This document shows positions 7,606-18,222 of a stretch of DNA of 64,000 nucleotides, piece after piece; positions within the stretch are counted from its first letter, which is position 1; each line of letters begins with the position of its first letter. Origin of the DNA: Actinomycetota bacterium (GTDB lineage: Bacteria > Actinomycetota > Actinomycetes > Propionibacteriales > Propionibacteriaceae). The notes under the pieces are model-generated. The model searched no databases. It was not told where the DNA came from and saw nothing but the letters and a program-made list of their open reading frames with translations. The stretch lies in assembly GCA_020161015.1 (NCBI GenBank), contig JAIUOT010000063.1, positions 1 to 64,000 of the forward strand, written 5' to 3'. A program made the translations under genes and the position numbers.

Positions 7606-9771
7606 CTACACCACCAGTTCGGTCTCCGAGCGCGGGAGGAGGATCGGGCCGCTGAAGTCGTTCATGATGCCGGCGAGCCGGAAGGCGCGCTCGTCGGTGT
7701 ACAGCTGCTCGAGGCTCATCGGCCGGCCGTCCGGGCCGGACAGGGGGATCCGCCAGTTCGGGTACTCGGTGCTCGTGCCGGGCTGGTTCTGCGTCCGGCG
7801 ATCGCCCACTGCGTCGGTGAGGGACGCGCAGAGCACCCGCGACGGCGTGGCGACGAGGTAGCGGTGCAGCGCCTGGACGATGTCCTCCGTCGTGGCCGGG
7901 TCCGCGGTGAGGAAGCCGCGCTCGCGCAGGGTCTGGAGGTAGGTCGCGCGGTCGTGCTCCGCCGCCGCCAGCTCGGTCTCCAGCGACTCGGTGAGCAGCC
8001 CCAGCTCGTGCTGGAGACGGATGTGGTCCCCGGCCAGGTAGCCCGCCGTGGGCGGCAGGTCGTGGGTGGTCACCGACGCCAGGCAGTACTCGCGCCACTG
8101 CTCCGGCGCCAGCGGACGGCCGTCACCGTCGCGCTCGAACCACGCGATCGACGTGCCGAGGATGCCGCGATCACGCAGGTAGGTGCGCACCCACGGCTCG
8201 ACCACGCCGAGGTCCTCGCCCACCACCAGCGCGCCGGCCCGGTGGGCCTCCAGCGCGAGGATGCCGACCATCGCCTCGTGGTTGTAGCGGACGTAGGCAC
8301 CCTGGCCCGGGCCGAGGCCCTTGGGGATCCACCACAGCCGGAACATCCCCATGATGTGGTCGACCCGGATGCCCCCGGAGTGCCGGAGGATGCCGGCCAC
8401 CATGTTGCGGAACGGCGCGTAGGACAGGTCGTCGAGACGGTCCGGACGCCACGGCGCCTGCCCCCAGTCCTGGCCCGCCTGGTTGAACGGGTCCGGCGGG
8501 GCGCCCACGCCGATGCCGTCGGCGAACAGGTTGCCGAAGGTCCAGGCCTCCGCGCTCCACGGGCTCACGCCGACCGCGAGGTCGTTCATGATCCCGATGC
8601 GCATGCCGGCGTCCGTCGCCGCCGACTGCGCCGCGCGCAGCTGGTTGTCCGCGACCCATTGGAGCCAGGCGTAGAAGATGATCTGTTCGACGTGCTGCTG
8701 GGCGAACAGCGCCACCGTCGGGGAGGACGGACGCCGCAGTTCTGCCGGCCACTCGCGCCAGTCCCCGCCGAAGCGGGTGACCAGCGCCGACCACGTGGCG
8801 AACTGGGTGAGGCTGCGTCCCTCGCGACGCCAGAAGTCGTTGAACGCCATCCGGCGGACGGGACGCAGGCCGTGCTCGTAGATGACCCGCAGGGCCTCGA
8901 TCTTCGCCTCCCACACCTCGTTGCGACAGATCAGGCTCTCGCCCGCCAGGTCCTTCCTCAGCCGGCTCTTCAGGTGCGCGATCCGGGCCCGCGACTTCTC
9001 GTCCAGCTCGGCGAACTCCGGGATCAGCTCCGGACGGATGTAGAGCGGGTTCACGTAGCGCCGAGAGGTCGGCAGGTACGGCGACGCCTCGAGCGGCGGC
9101 TCCGGCTGGGCGGCGTGCAGCGGGTTCACCAGCACGAAGCCGGCGAAGTGCTGGGTGGCCGACCAGGTCGCCAGGTCGGCGAGGTCCGCGAGGTCGCCGA
9201 CGCCCCAGGAGTCGGCCGAGGTGACGCTGTACAGCTGCGCTGCGTAGCCCCACGCCCGCTTCTCCCCCATCGACGGGGGGAAGCCGAGGAACGCGGGGCT
9301 GACCACGAGCGTCGACTCCGACTGCCCCGCCTCCGTGGTGGCCTGGAGCCGGTGGTAGCCCAGGGGGAGGTCCGCGGGCAGTTCGAAGGACGCCTGCCCG
9401 GTGAGCACACCGTCGATCCAGCGCGGCGGCTCGTCGTCGCGCACCTGCGGCACGTCGCGGAAGCCGCCCTCCTCCAGGCGCACCGCGACCCGCACCCAGT
9501 TGCCCTCGGGCAGGTGCACCTGCACGGTGCGCGGCGTGCCCTGCTCCATCACCACGCAGGGCGGCAGCAGGCGGGTCCACGGGCGCTGGCGCAGCGCCTC
9601 CAGCGACGTCCTGGCGTGCTCGGGGTCGGACGCGTCCACGTCCATGGCGGCGAGGATGGCGATCACCGTCTCGTCCGTCACCTCGGTGTGACGGCCCTTC
9701 CAGTCCCAGAACTCGGTGGCGATCCCGAAAGCGGCCGCGAGTTCGGCCAGGAACGGATTGGAGAGAGCCAT
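7606..9771 (-). CDS. malQ: 4-alpha-glucanotransferase (amylomaltase)
   Basis: 721 residues from ATG 9771 (GTG 9783 is an alternative). It has an actinobacterial N-terminal extension (about 1-170) before the GH77 catalytic barrel. Recognisable blocks are GIMNDLAVGVSPWSAEAW, FNQAGQDWGQAPWRP, IRVDHIMGMFRLWWIP with the catalytic Asp, and VVGEDLGVVEPWVR with the Glu. SVTTHDLPPTAGYLAG provides the third acid. The enzyme transfers alpha-1,4-glucan segments between acceptors and helps recycle maltodextrins and glycogen fragments in the cytosol. No other glycogen genes are adjacent. It is transcribed alone, with a convergent neighbour downstream. Confidence 0.95.
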   Translation of the reverse strand: MALSNPFLAELAAAFGIATEFWDWKGRHTEVTDETVIAILAAMDVDASDPEHARTSLEALRQRPWTRLLPPCVVMEQGTPRTVQVHLPEGNWVRVAVRLEEGGFRDVPQVRDDEPPRWIDGVLTGQASFELPADLPLGYHRLQATTEAGQSESTLVVSPAFLGFPPSMGEKRAWGYAAQLYSVTSADSWGVGDLADLADLATWSATQHFAGFVLVNPLHAAQPEPPLEASPYLPTSRRYVNPLYIRPELIPEFAELDEKSRARIAHLKSRLRKDLAGESLICRNEVWEAKIEALRVIYEHGLRPVRRMAFNDFWRREGRSLTQFATWSALVTRFGGDWREWPAELRRPSSPTVALFAQQHVEQIIFYAWLQWVADNQLRAAQSAATDAGMRIGIMNDLAVGVSPWSAEAWTFGNLFADGIGVGAPPDPFNQAGQDWGQAPWRPDRLDDLSYAPFRNMVAGILRHSGGIRVDHIMGMFRLWWIPKGLGPGQGAYVRYNHEAMVGILALEAHRAGALVVGEDLGVVEPWVRTYLRDRGILGTSIAWFERDGDGRPLAPEQWREYCLASVTTHDLPPTAGYLAGDHIRLQHELGLLTESLETELAAAEHDRATYLQTLRERGFLTADPATTEDIVQALHRYLVATPSRVLCASLTDAVGDRRTQNQPGTSTEYPNWRIPLSGPDGRPMSLEQLYTDERAFRLAGIMNDFSGPILLPRSETELVV

Positions 9772-9829
9772 GTCGTGCGGCACGCCTTCGTGGGAGCGGA
9801 CGGGTCGGTTAACGATACTGCCCCGCCGC

Positions 9830-10321
9830 TCAGCTCCCCTCGAACGGCGCGAGCAGCCGCCGCAGCAGTCCGGCGAGGGCGTCCCGCTCGGCCGGTTCGA
9901 CGACCGCCAGCACCCTGCGCTCGAAGGCCAGGAGGTCGGCCAGCGCGCCCTCGACGCGCTCGCGTCCCTCGTCGGTGAGCCGCACCAGCACGCCCCGCCG
10001 GTCGTCGGCGTTGGGCTGGCGCACCACCAGTCCGCGGGCCTCGAGCCGGTTCACCCGGTTGGTCATCGTGCCGGACGTCGACAAGGTGGCCCGGATCAGC
10101 TCGCCCGGCGACAGCTCGTAGGGACGCCCCTGGCGCCGCAGCGCGGCCAGCACGTCGAACTCCCACCCCTCGAGCCCGTGGGCGCCGAACGCCTCGCTGC
10201 GCGCGCGGTCGAGGTGCCTGGCGAGGCGGCTCAGCCGCGACAGGCTGCCCAGCGGCGTGACGTCCACGCCGGGCAGCTCCCGCGCCCACGCGGCGAGGAT
10301 CAGGTCGACCTCGTCAGCCAC
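9830..10321 (-). CDS. MarR family transcriptional regulator
   Basis: 163 residues from GTG 10321, with GAGGGGG a few bases upstream. It has the winged-helix core LSPGELIRATLSTSGTMTNRVNRLEARGLVVR and the wing motif NADDRRGVLVRLTDEG, both classic for MarR. A long N-terminal helix (about 1-45) would contribute to dimerisation. It lies 67 bp downstream of an MFS exporter on the same strand, and a perfect 14-bp palindrome sits in that gap, so autoregulation is likely. The ligand is unknown, but MarR/MFS pairs commonly respond to the drug-like substrate of the pump. Confidence 0.88.
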   Translation of the reverse strand: MADEVDLILAAWARELPGVDVTPLGSLSRLSRLARHLDRARSEAFGAHGLEGWEFDVLAALRRQGRPYELSPGELIRATLSTSGTMTNRVNRLEARGLVVRQPNADDRRGVLVRLTDEGRERVEGALADLLAFERRVLAVVEPAERDALAGLLRRLLAPFEGS

Positions 10322-10338
10322 CGCACCCCCTCGGGATA

Positions 10339-10352
10339 TCTCGACATCGAGA
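10339..10352. promoter_or_regulatory. palindromic operator, probable MarR site
   Basis: Perfect inverted repeat TCTCGA-CA-TCGAGA centred 24-25 bp upstream of the MarR GTG. Sites of the type ATCTCGAnnTCGAGAT are typical of MarR regulators that sit next to their target promoter. It also lies between the MFS stop and the MarR start, so there may be an internal promoter here. Confidence 0.6.
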
Positions 10353-10388
10353 CTTTATCGCCTGTGGGCGCGTCGCACACCGGTCCGC

Positions 10389-11771
10389 TCAGCGGGTCGT
10401 GGAGTGGTTCTCCACCGGTCCGATGCGCACGGACGCCGCGACCGAGGTGGCGGCGAGCAGCGCCATCGCGGTGAGTGCCCCACCGAAGCCGAGCGCGCTG
10501 TTGCCCGAGGTCAGCCCGAGGACGAACAGGGTGCCGGCCAGGCCGGCGCCGATGCTGTTGCCGAGCGCCTCGCTGACCTGGAGGGACGAGGTGTTGCGAC
10601 CGATGGCGACCGGCTCCGACAACTGCATGACGGCCAGCGACGTGCTCGACAGCGCGAGCCCCATGCCCAGCCCGCCGAACAACCAGCCCGCGACGGCGGC
10701 CACCAGGAGCCGTCCGGGCAGCCAGCCGGACGCGGCCACCAGCAGCAGGCCCGCGGTCGTGCTCAGCGTCCCGGCGAGGATGATCCGGTCGCGCCGCAGC
10801 CGCAGCCACGGCCGCGACTGGAGCCAGGCACCGGCCATCCAGCCGACCGAGCCGACGATCAGCACCGAACCGGCCCAGTCCAGCGGCAGGTGCTCGGCCT
10901 GCACCAGCATCAGCGGGAGGAACGCCTGCCCGCCCGCGAACGCCCCCGCGCTCAGCGCGCGGACGCCGAGGACCGCGTCCAGGCCGCGTCCCGCCGGGCG
11001 GAAGCCGGCCGGGAGCAGCGGGGGCAGCGCCCACCACAACAGGCCGGCGCCGAGGGCCAGCCACAGCAGCGACCACCAGTCGATGCGCTGCCCGGCGAGC
11101 TGGAGGGCGCCCGCCCCCGCAGCGGCCAGCGCGGCCCAGAGCAGGAGCCGAGGGGCGACGCCCGCGCCGTGGTGGGGCGGCAGGTGCACCCTGCGCAGGG
11201 GTCCGGCGATCAGGCTGCCGCCGATCGCCATCAGCGGCAGCACCGACCAGAACACCCAGTGCCACGACAGGGCGGTGGTCAGCCACGCCGCGACCGGCGG
11301 CCCGACGAAGGAGGGCACCATCCAGGCAGCGGAGAAGCCGGTGATCACCAGGGCGCGCTCGCGCTCGTCGAACACGCGGGCGACGAGGACCATCACGGTG
11401 AGGTTCATGGTGCCGCCACCGAGGCCCTGGATGAACCGTCCGGCCAGCAGCACCGGCATCGTGGGCGCCAGCGCGGACACCACCAGCCCGACGGCGAACA
11501 CCGCGAAGCCCACCACCATCGGCGGCTTGGGGCCGAAGCGGTCGCTGAAGCGCCCGGCCGCCACCGTGGCGAAGGTGCTCGCCAGCATGAAGGCGCTGAA
11601 GGTCCACGCGTACAGGTCGAGGTCGCCGAGGTCGGCAGCGGCGGCCGGCATGGCCGTGGCCACCGCCATCGCCTCGAAGGCGACCGCGCCGACGCTGAGC
11701 AGCAGCCCGATGGTGAGCCCGCGGCGGGACGTGCGCGCCGGCGCGTCCGCCACCCGCTCCGCCTCACCCAT
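10389..11771 (-). CDS. MFS multidrug-type exporter
   Basis: 460 residues from ATG 11771 with AGGAGGG upstream. About 14 hydrophobic segments are visible, and the loop between TM2 and TM3 carries GRFSDRFGPKPPMVVG, the MFS signature A motif. DLDLYAWTFSAFMLASTF matches DHA2-like drug exporters. It likely uses the proton gradient to export small molecules across the cell membrane; the substrate is unknown. It is the first gene of a pair with the MarR regulator. Confidence 0.88.
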   Translation of the reverse strand: MGEAERVADAPARTSRRGLTIGLLLSVGAVAFEAMAVATAMPAAAADLGDLDLYAWTFSAFMLASTFATVAAGRFSDRFGPKPPMVVGFAVFAVGLVVSALAPTMPVLLAGRFIQGLGGGTMNLTVMVLVARVFDERERALVITGFSAAWMVPSFVGPPVAAWLTTALSWHWVFWSVLPLMAIGGSLIAGPLRRVHLPPHHGAGVAPRLLLWAALAAAGAGALQLAGQRIDWWSLLWLALGAGLLWWALPPLLPAGFRPAGRGLDAVLGVRALSAGAFAGGQAFLPLMLVQAEHLPLDWAGSVLIVGSVGWMAGAWLQSRPWLRLRRDRIILAGTLSTTAGLLLVAASGWLPGRLLVAAVAGWLFGGLGMGLALSSTSLAVMQLSEPVAIGRNTSSLQVSEALGNSIGAGLAGTLFVLGLTSGNSALGFGGALTAMALLAATSVAASVRIGPVENHSTTR

Positions 11772-11884
11772 CGCCACGCCCTCCTGCCGAACAGCGGACC
11801 AGTCTCTCACGAACCGCCGGGGGCGCGACCGTGCCGGCCTTGGGTAGGTTGGGACGTAGCGGATGCTGTCACGAGGAGGGCCCC

Positions 11885-12154
11885 ATGACCACCGAGAACC
11901 CGCAGGTGACCACGATCGTCAAGGAGCGCACCGATGTGCGCCCGGACCTGCGGCCCGAGGAGGGCGACCACGAACGCTTCTCCCACTACGTGCCGAAGGC
12001 CAAGCTGACCGAGGCGATGGTGATGGGCACGCCGGTGATCGCCCTGTGCGGCAAGGTGTGGGTGCCCTCCCGCAACCCCGACCGCTACCCGGTCTGCCCG
12101 GAGTGCAAGGAGATCTGGCAGTCGCTGCGTCCCGGCGGGGACGGCGAGGAGTAG
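11885..12154 (+). CDS. DUF3039 family protein
   Basis: 89 residues from ATG 11885, preceded by GAGGAGGG. The centre HYVPKAKLTEAMVMGTPVIALCGKVWVPSRNP and the closing CPECKEIW motif define the actinobacterial DUF3039 family. Cys residues in ALCGKVW and VCPECK suggest a zinc site. The family is near universal in actinobacteria, but its role is not established. It is convergent with the malic enzyme gene, with only 6 bp between the stop codons. Confidence 0.85.
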   Translation: MTTENPQVTTIVKERTDVRPDLRPEEGDHERFSHYVPKAKLTEAMVMGTPVIALCGKVWVPSRNPDRYPVCPECKEIWQSLRPGGDGEE

Positions 12155-12160
12155 CCCGGC

Positions 12161-13885
12161 TCAGGCCCTGGCGGGGAGGATCTCCAGCCGGGGGTACTCC
12201 GGCTTCCACATGCGCTGGTAGATGTCGTTGATCGGATTGGTCATCGGCCGGCGCGCCAGCCCTTGGCGCTCCGCGGTCTCCGCGACCGCCTTCGCCACCG
12301 TGGCCGCCACCACCCGCAGGTCGCTCATCGAGGGCAGCAGGGACGCCCCTGGCCGGTACTCGTTCATCAGGCCCGCCAGGGCGTCGGCCGCGGCGTAGAT
12401 CATCTCGTCGCTCACCCGGGTCGCCCGCACCACGGAGACGCCCAGGCCCAGGCCGGGGAAGATCAGTGCGTTGTTGGCCTGCGCGATGGTGTGGTAGGTC
12501 TCGCCGTGCCGGATGGTGCCGAACGGGCTGCCGGTGGCGATCAGGGCGCGCCCGTCGGTCCAGGCCAGCACGTCGGCCGGGTGGGCCTCGCTGCGGCTGG
12601 TCGGGTTCGACAACGGCATGATGATCGGCCGCTCGCAGTGCGCGGCCATCGTGGTCACGACCTCCTCGCTGAAGGCGCCGTGGCGGGCGGAGGTGCCGAT
12701 CAGGATGGTGGGCCGCACCTCGCGGACGACCTCCTCCAGCGTGATCCGGTGGGGGTCGGCGACGGTCCAGCCCGCCACCTCCGCGCGGGTGCGCGCGTAG
12801 GGACGCTGGAAGTCCCGCACGCCCTCGCTGTCCTCGACCACCAGCCCCCGGCTGTTCAGGGTGTAGAACGCGGCGTGGGTGTCCTCCGGCGGCGTCCCTG
12901 CCCGGGCCATCGCCTCCCGGATCAGGTCGGCGATCCCGACCCCGGCCGTGCCGGCGCCGTGGATCACCACCCGGTGCTGCGGCAGCGGCACACCGGTCAG
13001 CCGGACGGCGGCCAGCACCGCGGCGAGGACGACCGCGGCCGTGCCCTGGATGTCGTCGTTGAACGTGCAGATGCTGCCGGAGTAGCGCTGGAGGATGCGG
13101 TGCGCGTTGCCGGCCCCGAAGTCCTCCCAGTGCAGCATCGCGTTCGGGAAGAGCCGGGTGACGGTCTGCACGAACAGCTCGATGAACGCGTCGTAGCGCT
13201 CCCCGCGCACCCGCGCGTGCCGCTCGCCGAGGTACAGGTCGCTGTTCAGCAGGCCGAGGTTGTCCGTGCCCACGTCGAGGACGACGGGGATCGCGCGGCG
13301 GGGGTGGATGCCCGCGGCCGCGGTGTACACGCCGAGCTTGCCGACGGCGATCTGGAAACCGCCGATGCCCTGGTCGCCGATGCCGAGGATGCCCTCGGAG
13401 TCGGTCACCACCACCAGGTCGACGTCGTCGGCGTCCATCTCGAAGTCCATCAGCGACCGCTCGACCTGCTCGGGGTGGTCGATGGAGAGGAAGACCCCGC
13501 GGGCGCCGGTGTACTCGTGGCTGAACCGCTCGATCGCCTCGCCGATCGTCGGGGTGTAGATGATCGGCAGCATCTCCTCCAGGTGCTCGCTGAGCAGCCG
13601 GTAGAACAGCACCTCGTTGCGGTCGCGCAACTGGGCGAGCTGGATGAACTTGGCCAGGGGCGACGGGGAGCGCAGGTACTGCGCGTAGGAGCGGCGCATC
13701 TGCTCCTCGATCGTGGTCACGCGGCTCGGCAGGAGCCCGGAGAGTCCCAGCTGCTCCCGCTCCTGGATCGTGAACGCGGTGCCACGGTTGGCCATCGGGT
13801 GCACCAGGATCAGCCGGCCGCGCGCGCTGACCTGGAGCACCGCCTCCCGCGACGTGGTGTCGAGGGTGAAGTCGAGCTGTCGCAT
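12161..13885 (-). CDS. maeA: NAD-dependent malic enzyme
   Basis: 574 residues from ATG 13885 with GGAAGGGG upstream. It is the large-type malic enzyme: IIYTPTIGEAIERFSHEY near the N-terminal third, VVVTDSEGILGIGDQGIGG for malate binding, FEDFGAGNAH-like WEDFGAGNAHRIL, and FNDDIQGTAAVVLAA for metal and substrate. The Rossmann region (HGAGTAGVGIADL) binds NAD(P). It decarboxylates malate to pyruvate while reducing NAD+ (or NADP+), linking the TCA cycle to gluconeogenesis. An N-terminal segment of about 75 residues (TLDTTSREAVLQVSARGR) resembles a truncated regulatory extension. The gene is monocistronic and divergent from the SixA-type phosphatase. Confidence 0.93.
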   Translation of the reverse strand: MRQLDFTLDTTSREAVLQVSARGRLILVHPMANRGTAFTIQEREQLGLSGLLPSRVTTIEEQMRRSYAQYLRSPSPLAKFIQLAQLRDRNEVLFYRLLSEHLEEMLPIIYTPTIGEAIERFSHEYTGARGVFLSIDHPEQVERSLMDFEMDADDVDLVVVTDSEGILGIGDQGIGGFQIAVGKLGVYTAAAGIHPRRAIPVVLDVGTDNLGLLNSDLYLGERHARVRGERYDAFIELFVQTVTRLFPNAMLHWEDFGAGNAHRILQRYSGSICTFNDDIQGTAAVVLAAVLAAVRLTGVPLPQHRVVIHGAGTAGVGIADLIREAMARAGTPPEDTHAAFYTLNSRGLVVEDSEGVRDFQRPYARTRAEVAGWTVADPHRITLEEVVREVRPTILIGTSARHGAFSEEVVTTMAAHCERPIIMPLSNPTSRSEAHPADVLAWTDGRALIATGSPFGTIRHGETYHTIAQANNALIFPGLGLGVSVVRATRVSDEMIYAAADALAGLMNEYRPGASLLPSMSDLRVVAATVAKAVAETAERQGLARRPMTNPINDIYQRMWKPEYPRLEILPARA

Positions 13886-13975
13886 GCTGGCCCCTTCCGC
13901 GGCGGATCCCTGCCAGGGGCAGCCTAGGGCCTGGGCCGCGGGAGGCGCGTCCGCGGCACCCCTAGGATGTGGGGC

Positions 13976-14473
13976 ATGGCATCGAAGACGCTGATCGTCC
14001 TGCGGCACGCCAAGTCGTCCTGGCAGACCGCGGAGGCGGACCTGCGCCGCCCGCTCTCCGAGCGCGGCGAGCGGGACGCCGTGGCCGCGGGCAAGGTCCT
14101 CGCCGGGTACGACCTCGACGTCGTCCTGGCCTCGACGGCGACCCGGGTCCAGCAGACCTGGGCGGGGGCCGTGGACGGCGGCGCCAGCTGCGCGGACGTC
14201 CGGGTCTCCGAGCTCATCTACCACGCCTGGCCCGGGGAACTCCTCTCGGAGCTGCGCGAGCTGGACGAGACCGTCCACACCGCGCTGCTGATCGGTCACC
14301 AGCCCACGCTCGGCGACCTGGTGACCAGCCTCGCCAAGCCGTCGGCCCTTGCCGAGCGCGTGCAGGCCAAGTACCCGACGGCCGGGCTGGCCGTGCTCAC
14401 CTACCGCGGCGCGTGGAAGACCCTCGCCGACGGCAAGGCCACCCTGAAGCGCTTCGAGGTGCCCCGGGGCTGA
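13976..14473 (+). CDS. SixA-type histidine phosphatase family protein
   Basis: 165 residues from ATG 13976. It has the branch-2 histidine phosphatase motif LRHAKSSW at 9-16 (His11 being the phospho-acceptor), DLRRPLSERGERDA, and the second catalytic His in LLIGHQPTLGDLV. SixA relatives dephosphorylate phosphohistidine on phosphotransfer proteins, but many actinobacterial members have unknown substrates. There is no signal peptide, so it is cytosolic. It is divergent from malic enzyme and convergent with ahcY, with 9 bp between the stops. Confidence 0.88.
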   Translation: MASKTLIVLRHAKSSWQTAEADLRRPLSERGERDAVAAGKVLAGYDLDVVLASTATRVQQTWAGAVDGGASCADVRVSELIYHAWPGELLSELRELDETVHTALLIGHQPTLGDLVTSLAKPSALAERVQAKYPTAGLAVLTYRGAWKTLADGKATLKRFEVPRG

Positions 14474-14482
14474 GCCCGGGCC

Positions 14483-15898
<1,416 letters not shown>

Positions 15899-15967
15899 GA
15901 GGGGTCAGACTACGCGACGCCCGCGAGGGGCCCACAACCGGCCCTTCCCGGAGTGCCCGCCCCGCGG

Positions 15968-16945
15968 TCAGCCGGCGCTCGTGCCGGTGGCCGGCGCGGC
16001 GTCCCCCGCGGTGCCCCGCTCGATGTCCGGTTCCAGGTACAGCGCGGTCACCTGGGGGTTCGCCGCGCGGATCGCCACCTCGGCGTTGTCGATCACCTCG
16101 GCCACGCGGGCGGCGGACTCCGTGGGCTCGACGGCGATCTTCGCCGCCACCAGCACCTCGTCCGGCCCCAGGTGCAGGGTCTTGAGGTGGATCACCCGCT
16201 GGACGCCGGCCGCGGAGGCCAGCGACGCGGTGATCGCCGACACGGCCTCGGGCGTGGCCGACTCCCCCAGCAGCAGGGAGCGCGTCTCGATCGCGAGGGT
16301 GATCGCCACGATGATCAGCAGGACGCCGATCAGCGAGGTGCCGACGACGTCCCAGACACCGTTGTGGGTGACCAGCGTGAGTCCGACGCCGAGCAGCGCG
16401 AAGAGCAGGCCGAGCAGCGCGGCGAAGTCCTCCAGCAGGATCACCGGCAGGTCGGGCGACTTCGACGTCCGGATGAACCGCGGCCAGGACTGCGTCCCCT
16501 TCAACGGCAGGGACTCCCGGATGGCGGTGCGGAAGCTGAACCCCTCCGCGACGATGGCCGCGCCCAGCACCACCAGCGGCACCCACCACCAGCCGCCCTC
16601 GAGCAGCTCGTTGGGGACGCCGTGCAGCACTTCCTCGAGCTTGTGGAACGCCTCGTAGAGGGCGAACAGGCCGCCCAGGCTGAACAGGATCACCGACACG
16701 AGGAACGCGCTGATAAACGGGGCCCGCCCGTAGCCGAACGGGTGCTCGTCTGTGGCCTCGCGCTGGGCCACCCTGCCGCCGCGGAGCAGCAGGATCTGGT
16801 TGCCGGTGTCGGCGACGGAGTGCACGCCCTCGGCGAGCATCGACGCGGCGCCGGTCAGTGCCCAGGCGCCGAACTTGGTGGCCGCGATGAAGGCATTCGC
16901 CGTCAGGGCCGCGATGATCGCCCTGGTCCCGCCATGACTGCTCAC
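15968..16945 (-). CDS. cation diffusion facilitator family metal transporter
   Basis: 325 residues from GTG 16945. Six transmembrane segments occupy about 8-210, with the transport-site helices carrying LAEGVHSVADTGNQ (His/Asp) and ALLGLLFALLGVGLT. ATDEHPFGYGRAPF is the conserved loop of this CDF branch. The C-terminal cytosolic domain (about 215-310) is the usual ferredoxin-like dimer module. CDF proteins exchange Zn2+ or a related divalent metal for protons at the cell membrane; the actual metal cannot be read from sequence. It is upstream of ahcY on the same strand. Confidence 0.9.
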   Translation of the reverse strand: MSSHGGTRAIIAALTANAFIAATKFGAWALTGAASMLAEGVHSVADTGNQILLLRGGRVAQREATDEHPFGYGRAPFISAFLVSVILFSLGGLFALYEAFHKLEEVLHGVPNELLEGGWWWVPLVVLGAAIVAEGFSFRTAIRESLPLKGTQSWPRFIRTSKSPDLPVILLEDFAALLGLLFALLGVGLTLVTHNGVWDVVGTSLIGVLLIIVAITLAIETRSLLLGESATPEAVSAITASLASAAGVQRVIHLKTLHLGPDEVLVAAKIAVEPTESAARVAEVIDNAEVAIRAANPQVTALYLEPDIERGTAGDAAPATGTSAG

Positions 16946-17017
16946 GGGGTCACATCCTGCCAGAGAGGTGGGCGGGGGCCCACCGTCTCGGACCGGTCGG
17001 TGCGCGGGGGCGCAGGC

Positions 17018-18028
17018 TCACGCCCGGCCGAGGCCCACCTGCAGGTACGCCGCGGCGAACAGGCCCTGCTGGAGCACCGTCGCGTACCGCTCGACGGCCG
17101 TCCCCGCCTGGTGGGAGAGGTTCGACACCAGCACGTCCTGGGCGAGCGCGGTGGAGCGCAGCCGCACGCGCTCCTCTGCGGCGTGCTCGTCGTCCATGCC
17201 GTCGTCCACCAGCACCAGGCCGGGGCGCTGCTCGGCGCCGGTCTCCTCGAAGGGGTCCGCGAACGGGTCGCGCGGCGGCACCTCGGTCAGCAGCGGCAGC
17301 AGCGCGCCGGCGTCCGCGGAGAGCACGATGCGGCCGCTCGCCGAGCGCAGGGCCTCCGCGATGCGGCGGCTGGCCCGCGCGGCGAGGATCGAGCCGCCCC
17401 ACACCATCGGCTTGGCGTCGGCGAGTTCCAGCGCCACGGCCTTCGCGGGGTTCTGGGTCGCGTCGAGCGCGAGCGAGGAGTCGGTCGCCACCTGGTCGAG
17501 GGCGTCGGCCACCCCCTCGGGGTTGACCGAGGAGCCCAGGCCCAGCCGGTGCAGCGCGACGAGCGCGACGACGGCCGCGGCGAGCGGGTCGCCGGTGACC
17601 GTGGGCAGCAGCGTGGTGGACGCCGACGCGGACTGGCGGGCGAGCACCGAGTCCTGGGGGCACACCACCAGCAGCCGGCACCCGCGGCGGACCGCCTCGA
17701 AGGCGGCGGCGAGGCTCACCTTGTCGCCCCCGCCCATCACCACGACGATGTCGAGCGGCCCGACCCAGCCCGGCAGGCCCAGGCGCGGCCAGGCCACCAG
17801 CGGCACCGGGCACGTGGGTTCGAGGACGGCGCGCAGCAGGCGGGCCTCCGGCCCGAAGGTGATCAGTGCGCGGGGACGCTCGTCGGCGTCCAGCGCGGCC
17901 AGGGGGCCCTCCGCGGAGACGGCCTCGCGACGCACCCGCGCCCCGGCCTCCGCCAGCGGCCGCAGCAGGTGGTCGGCGGCCCGGAGGGCGTCGGGATCCT
18001 CCAGCCGGGAGTCGTCGAACTCGTACAT
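17018..18028 (-). CDS. SIS-domain protein, phosphoglucose/phosphomannose isomerase-like
   Basis: 336 residues from ATG 18028. The N-terminal SIS half contains IVVVMGGGDKVSLAAAFEAVRRG and LLVVCPQDSVLAR, and the C-terminal half has PMVWGGSILAARASRRIAEAL, matching bifunctional PGI/PMI-type isomerase-like proteins. It sits directly after manB and the Trm112-like gene (5 bp gap), the same order as Rv3256c beside manB in M. tuberculosis. It probably acts in hexose-6-phosphate interconversion for GDP-mannose supply, but catalytic residues could not be confirmed, so enzymatic activity is uncertain. Confidence 0.78.
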   Translation of the reverse strand: MYEFDDSRLEDPDALRAADHLLRPLAEAGARVRREAVSAEGPLAALDADERPRALITFGPEARLLRAVLEPTCPVPLVAWPRLGLPGWVGPLDIVVVMGGGDKVSLAAAFEAVRRGCRLLVVCPQDSVLARQSASASTTLLPTVTGDPLAAAVVALVALHRLGLGSSVNPEGVADALDQVATDSSLALDATQNPAKAVALELADAKPMVWGGSILAARASRRIAEALRSASGRIVLSADAGALLPLLTEVPPRDPFADPFEETGAEQRPGLVLVDDGMDDEHAAEERVRLRSTALAQDVLVSNLSHQAGTAVERYATVLQQGLFAAAYLQVGLGRA

Positions 18029-18033
18029 CGCGC

Positions 18034-18222
18034 TCAGCCGGCGGTGCCGGGCCGCCGGGCTTCGTCGACGAGGAGGATCGGGATGCCGTCGCGCACCGGG
18101 TAGGCCAGCCCGCAGTCGGGGCCCGTGCAGGCCAGTTCGGAGGCCTCGTAGTCCCAGGCGAGGGTGGCGTGGCAGGCGGGGCAGACCAGAAGCTCGAGGA
18201 CTTCTGCGGGCAGGTCGCTCAT
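18034..18222 (-). CDS. Trm112-like zinc-ribbon protein
   Basis: 62 residues with two Cys pairs, C14PAC17 and C32TGPDC37, framing a small zinc ribbon, and the family ending AYPVRDGIPILLVDEARR. Trm112 relatives act as small partners that stabilise methyltransferases in eukaryotes and archaea; bacterial versions are mostly uncharacterised. Its ATG overlaps the manB stop by 4 bp, which implies translational coupling with manB and the SIS gene. Function in the mannose operon is unknown. Confidence 0.85.
   Translation of the reverse strand: MSDLPAEVLELLVCPACHATLAWDYEASELACTGPDCGLAYPVRDGIPILLVDEARRPGTAG

Noticed and set aside
15899-15967. SAH riboswitch upstream of ahcY
   Set aside because: The 69-bp gap is short and lacks a recognisable SAH-aptamer core.
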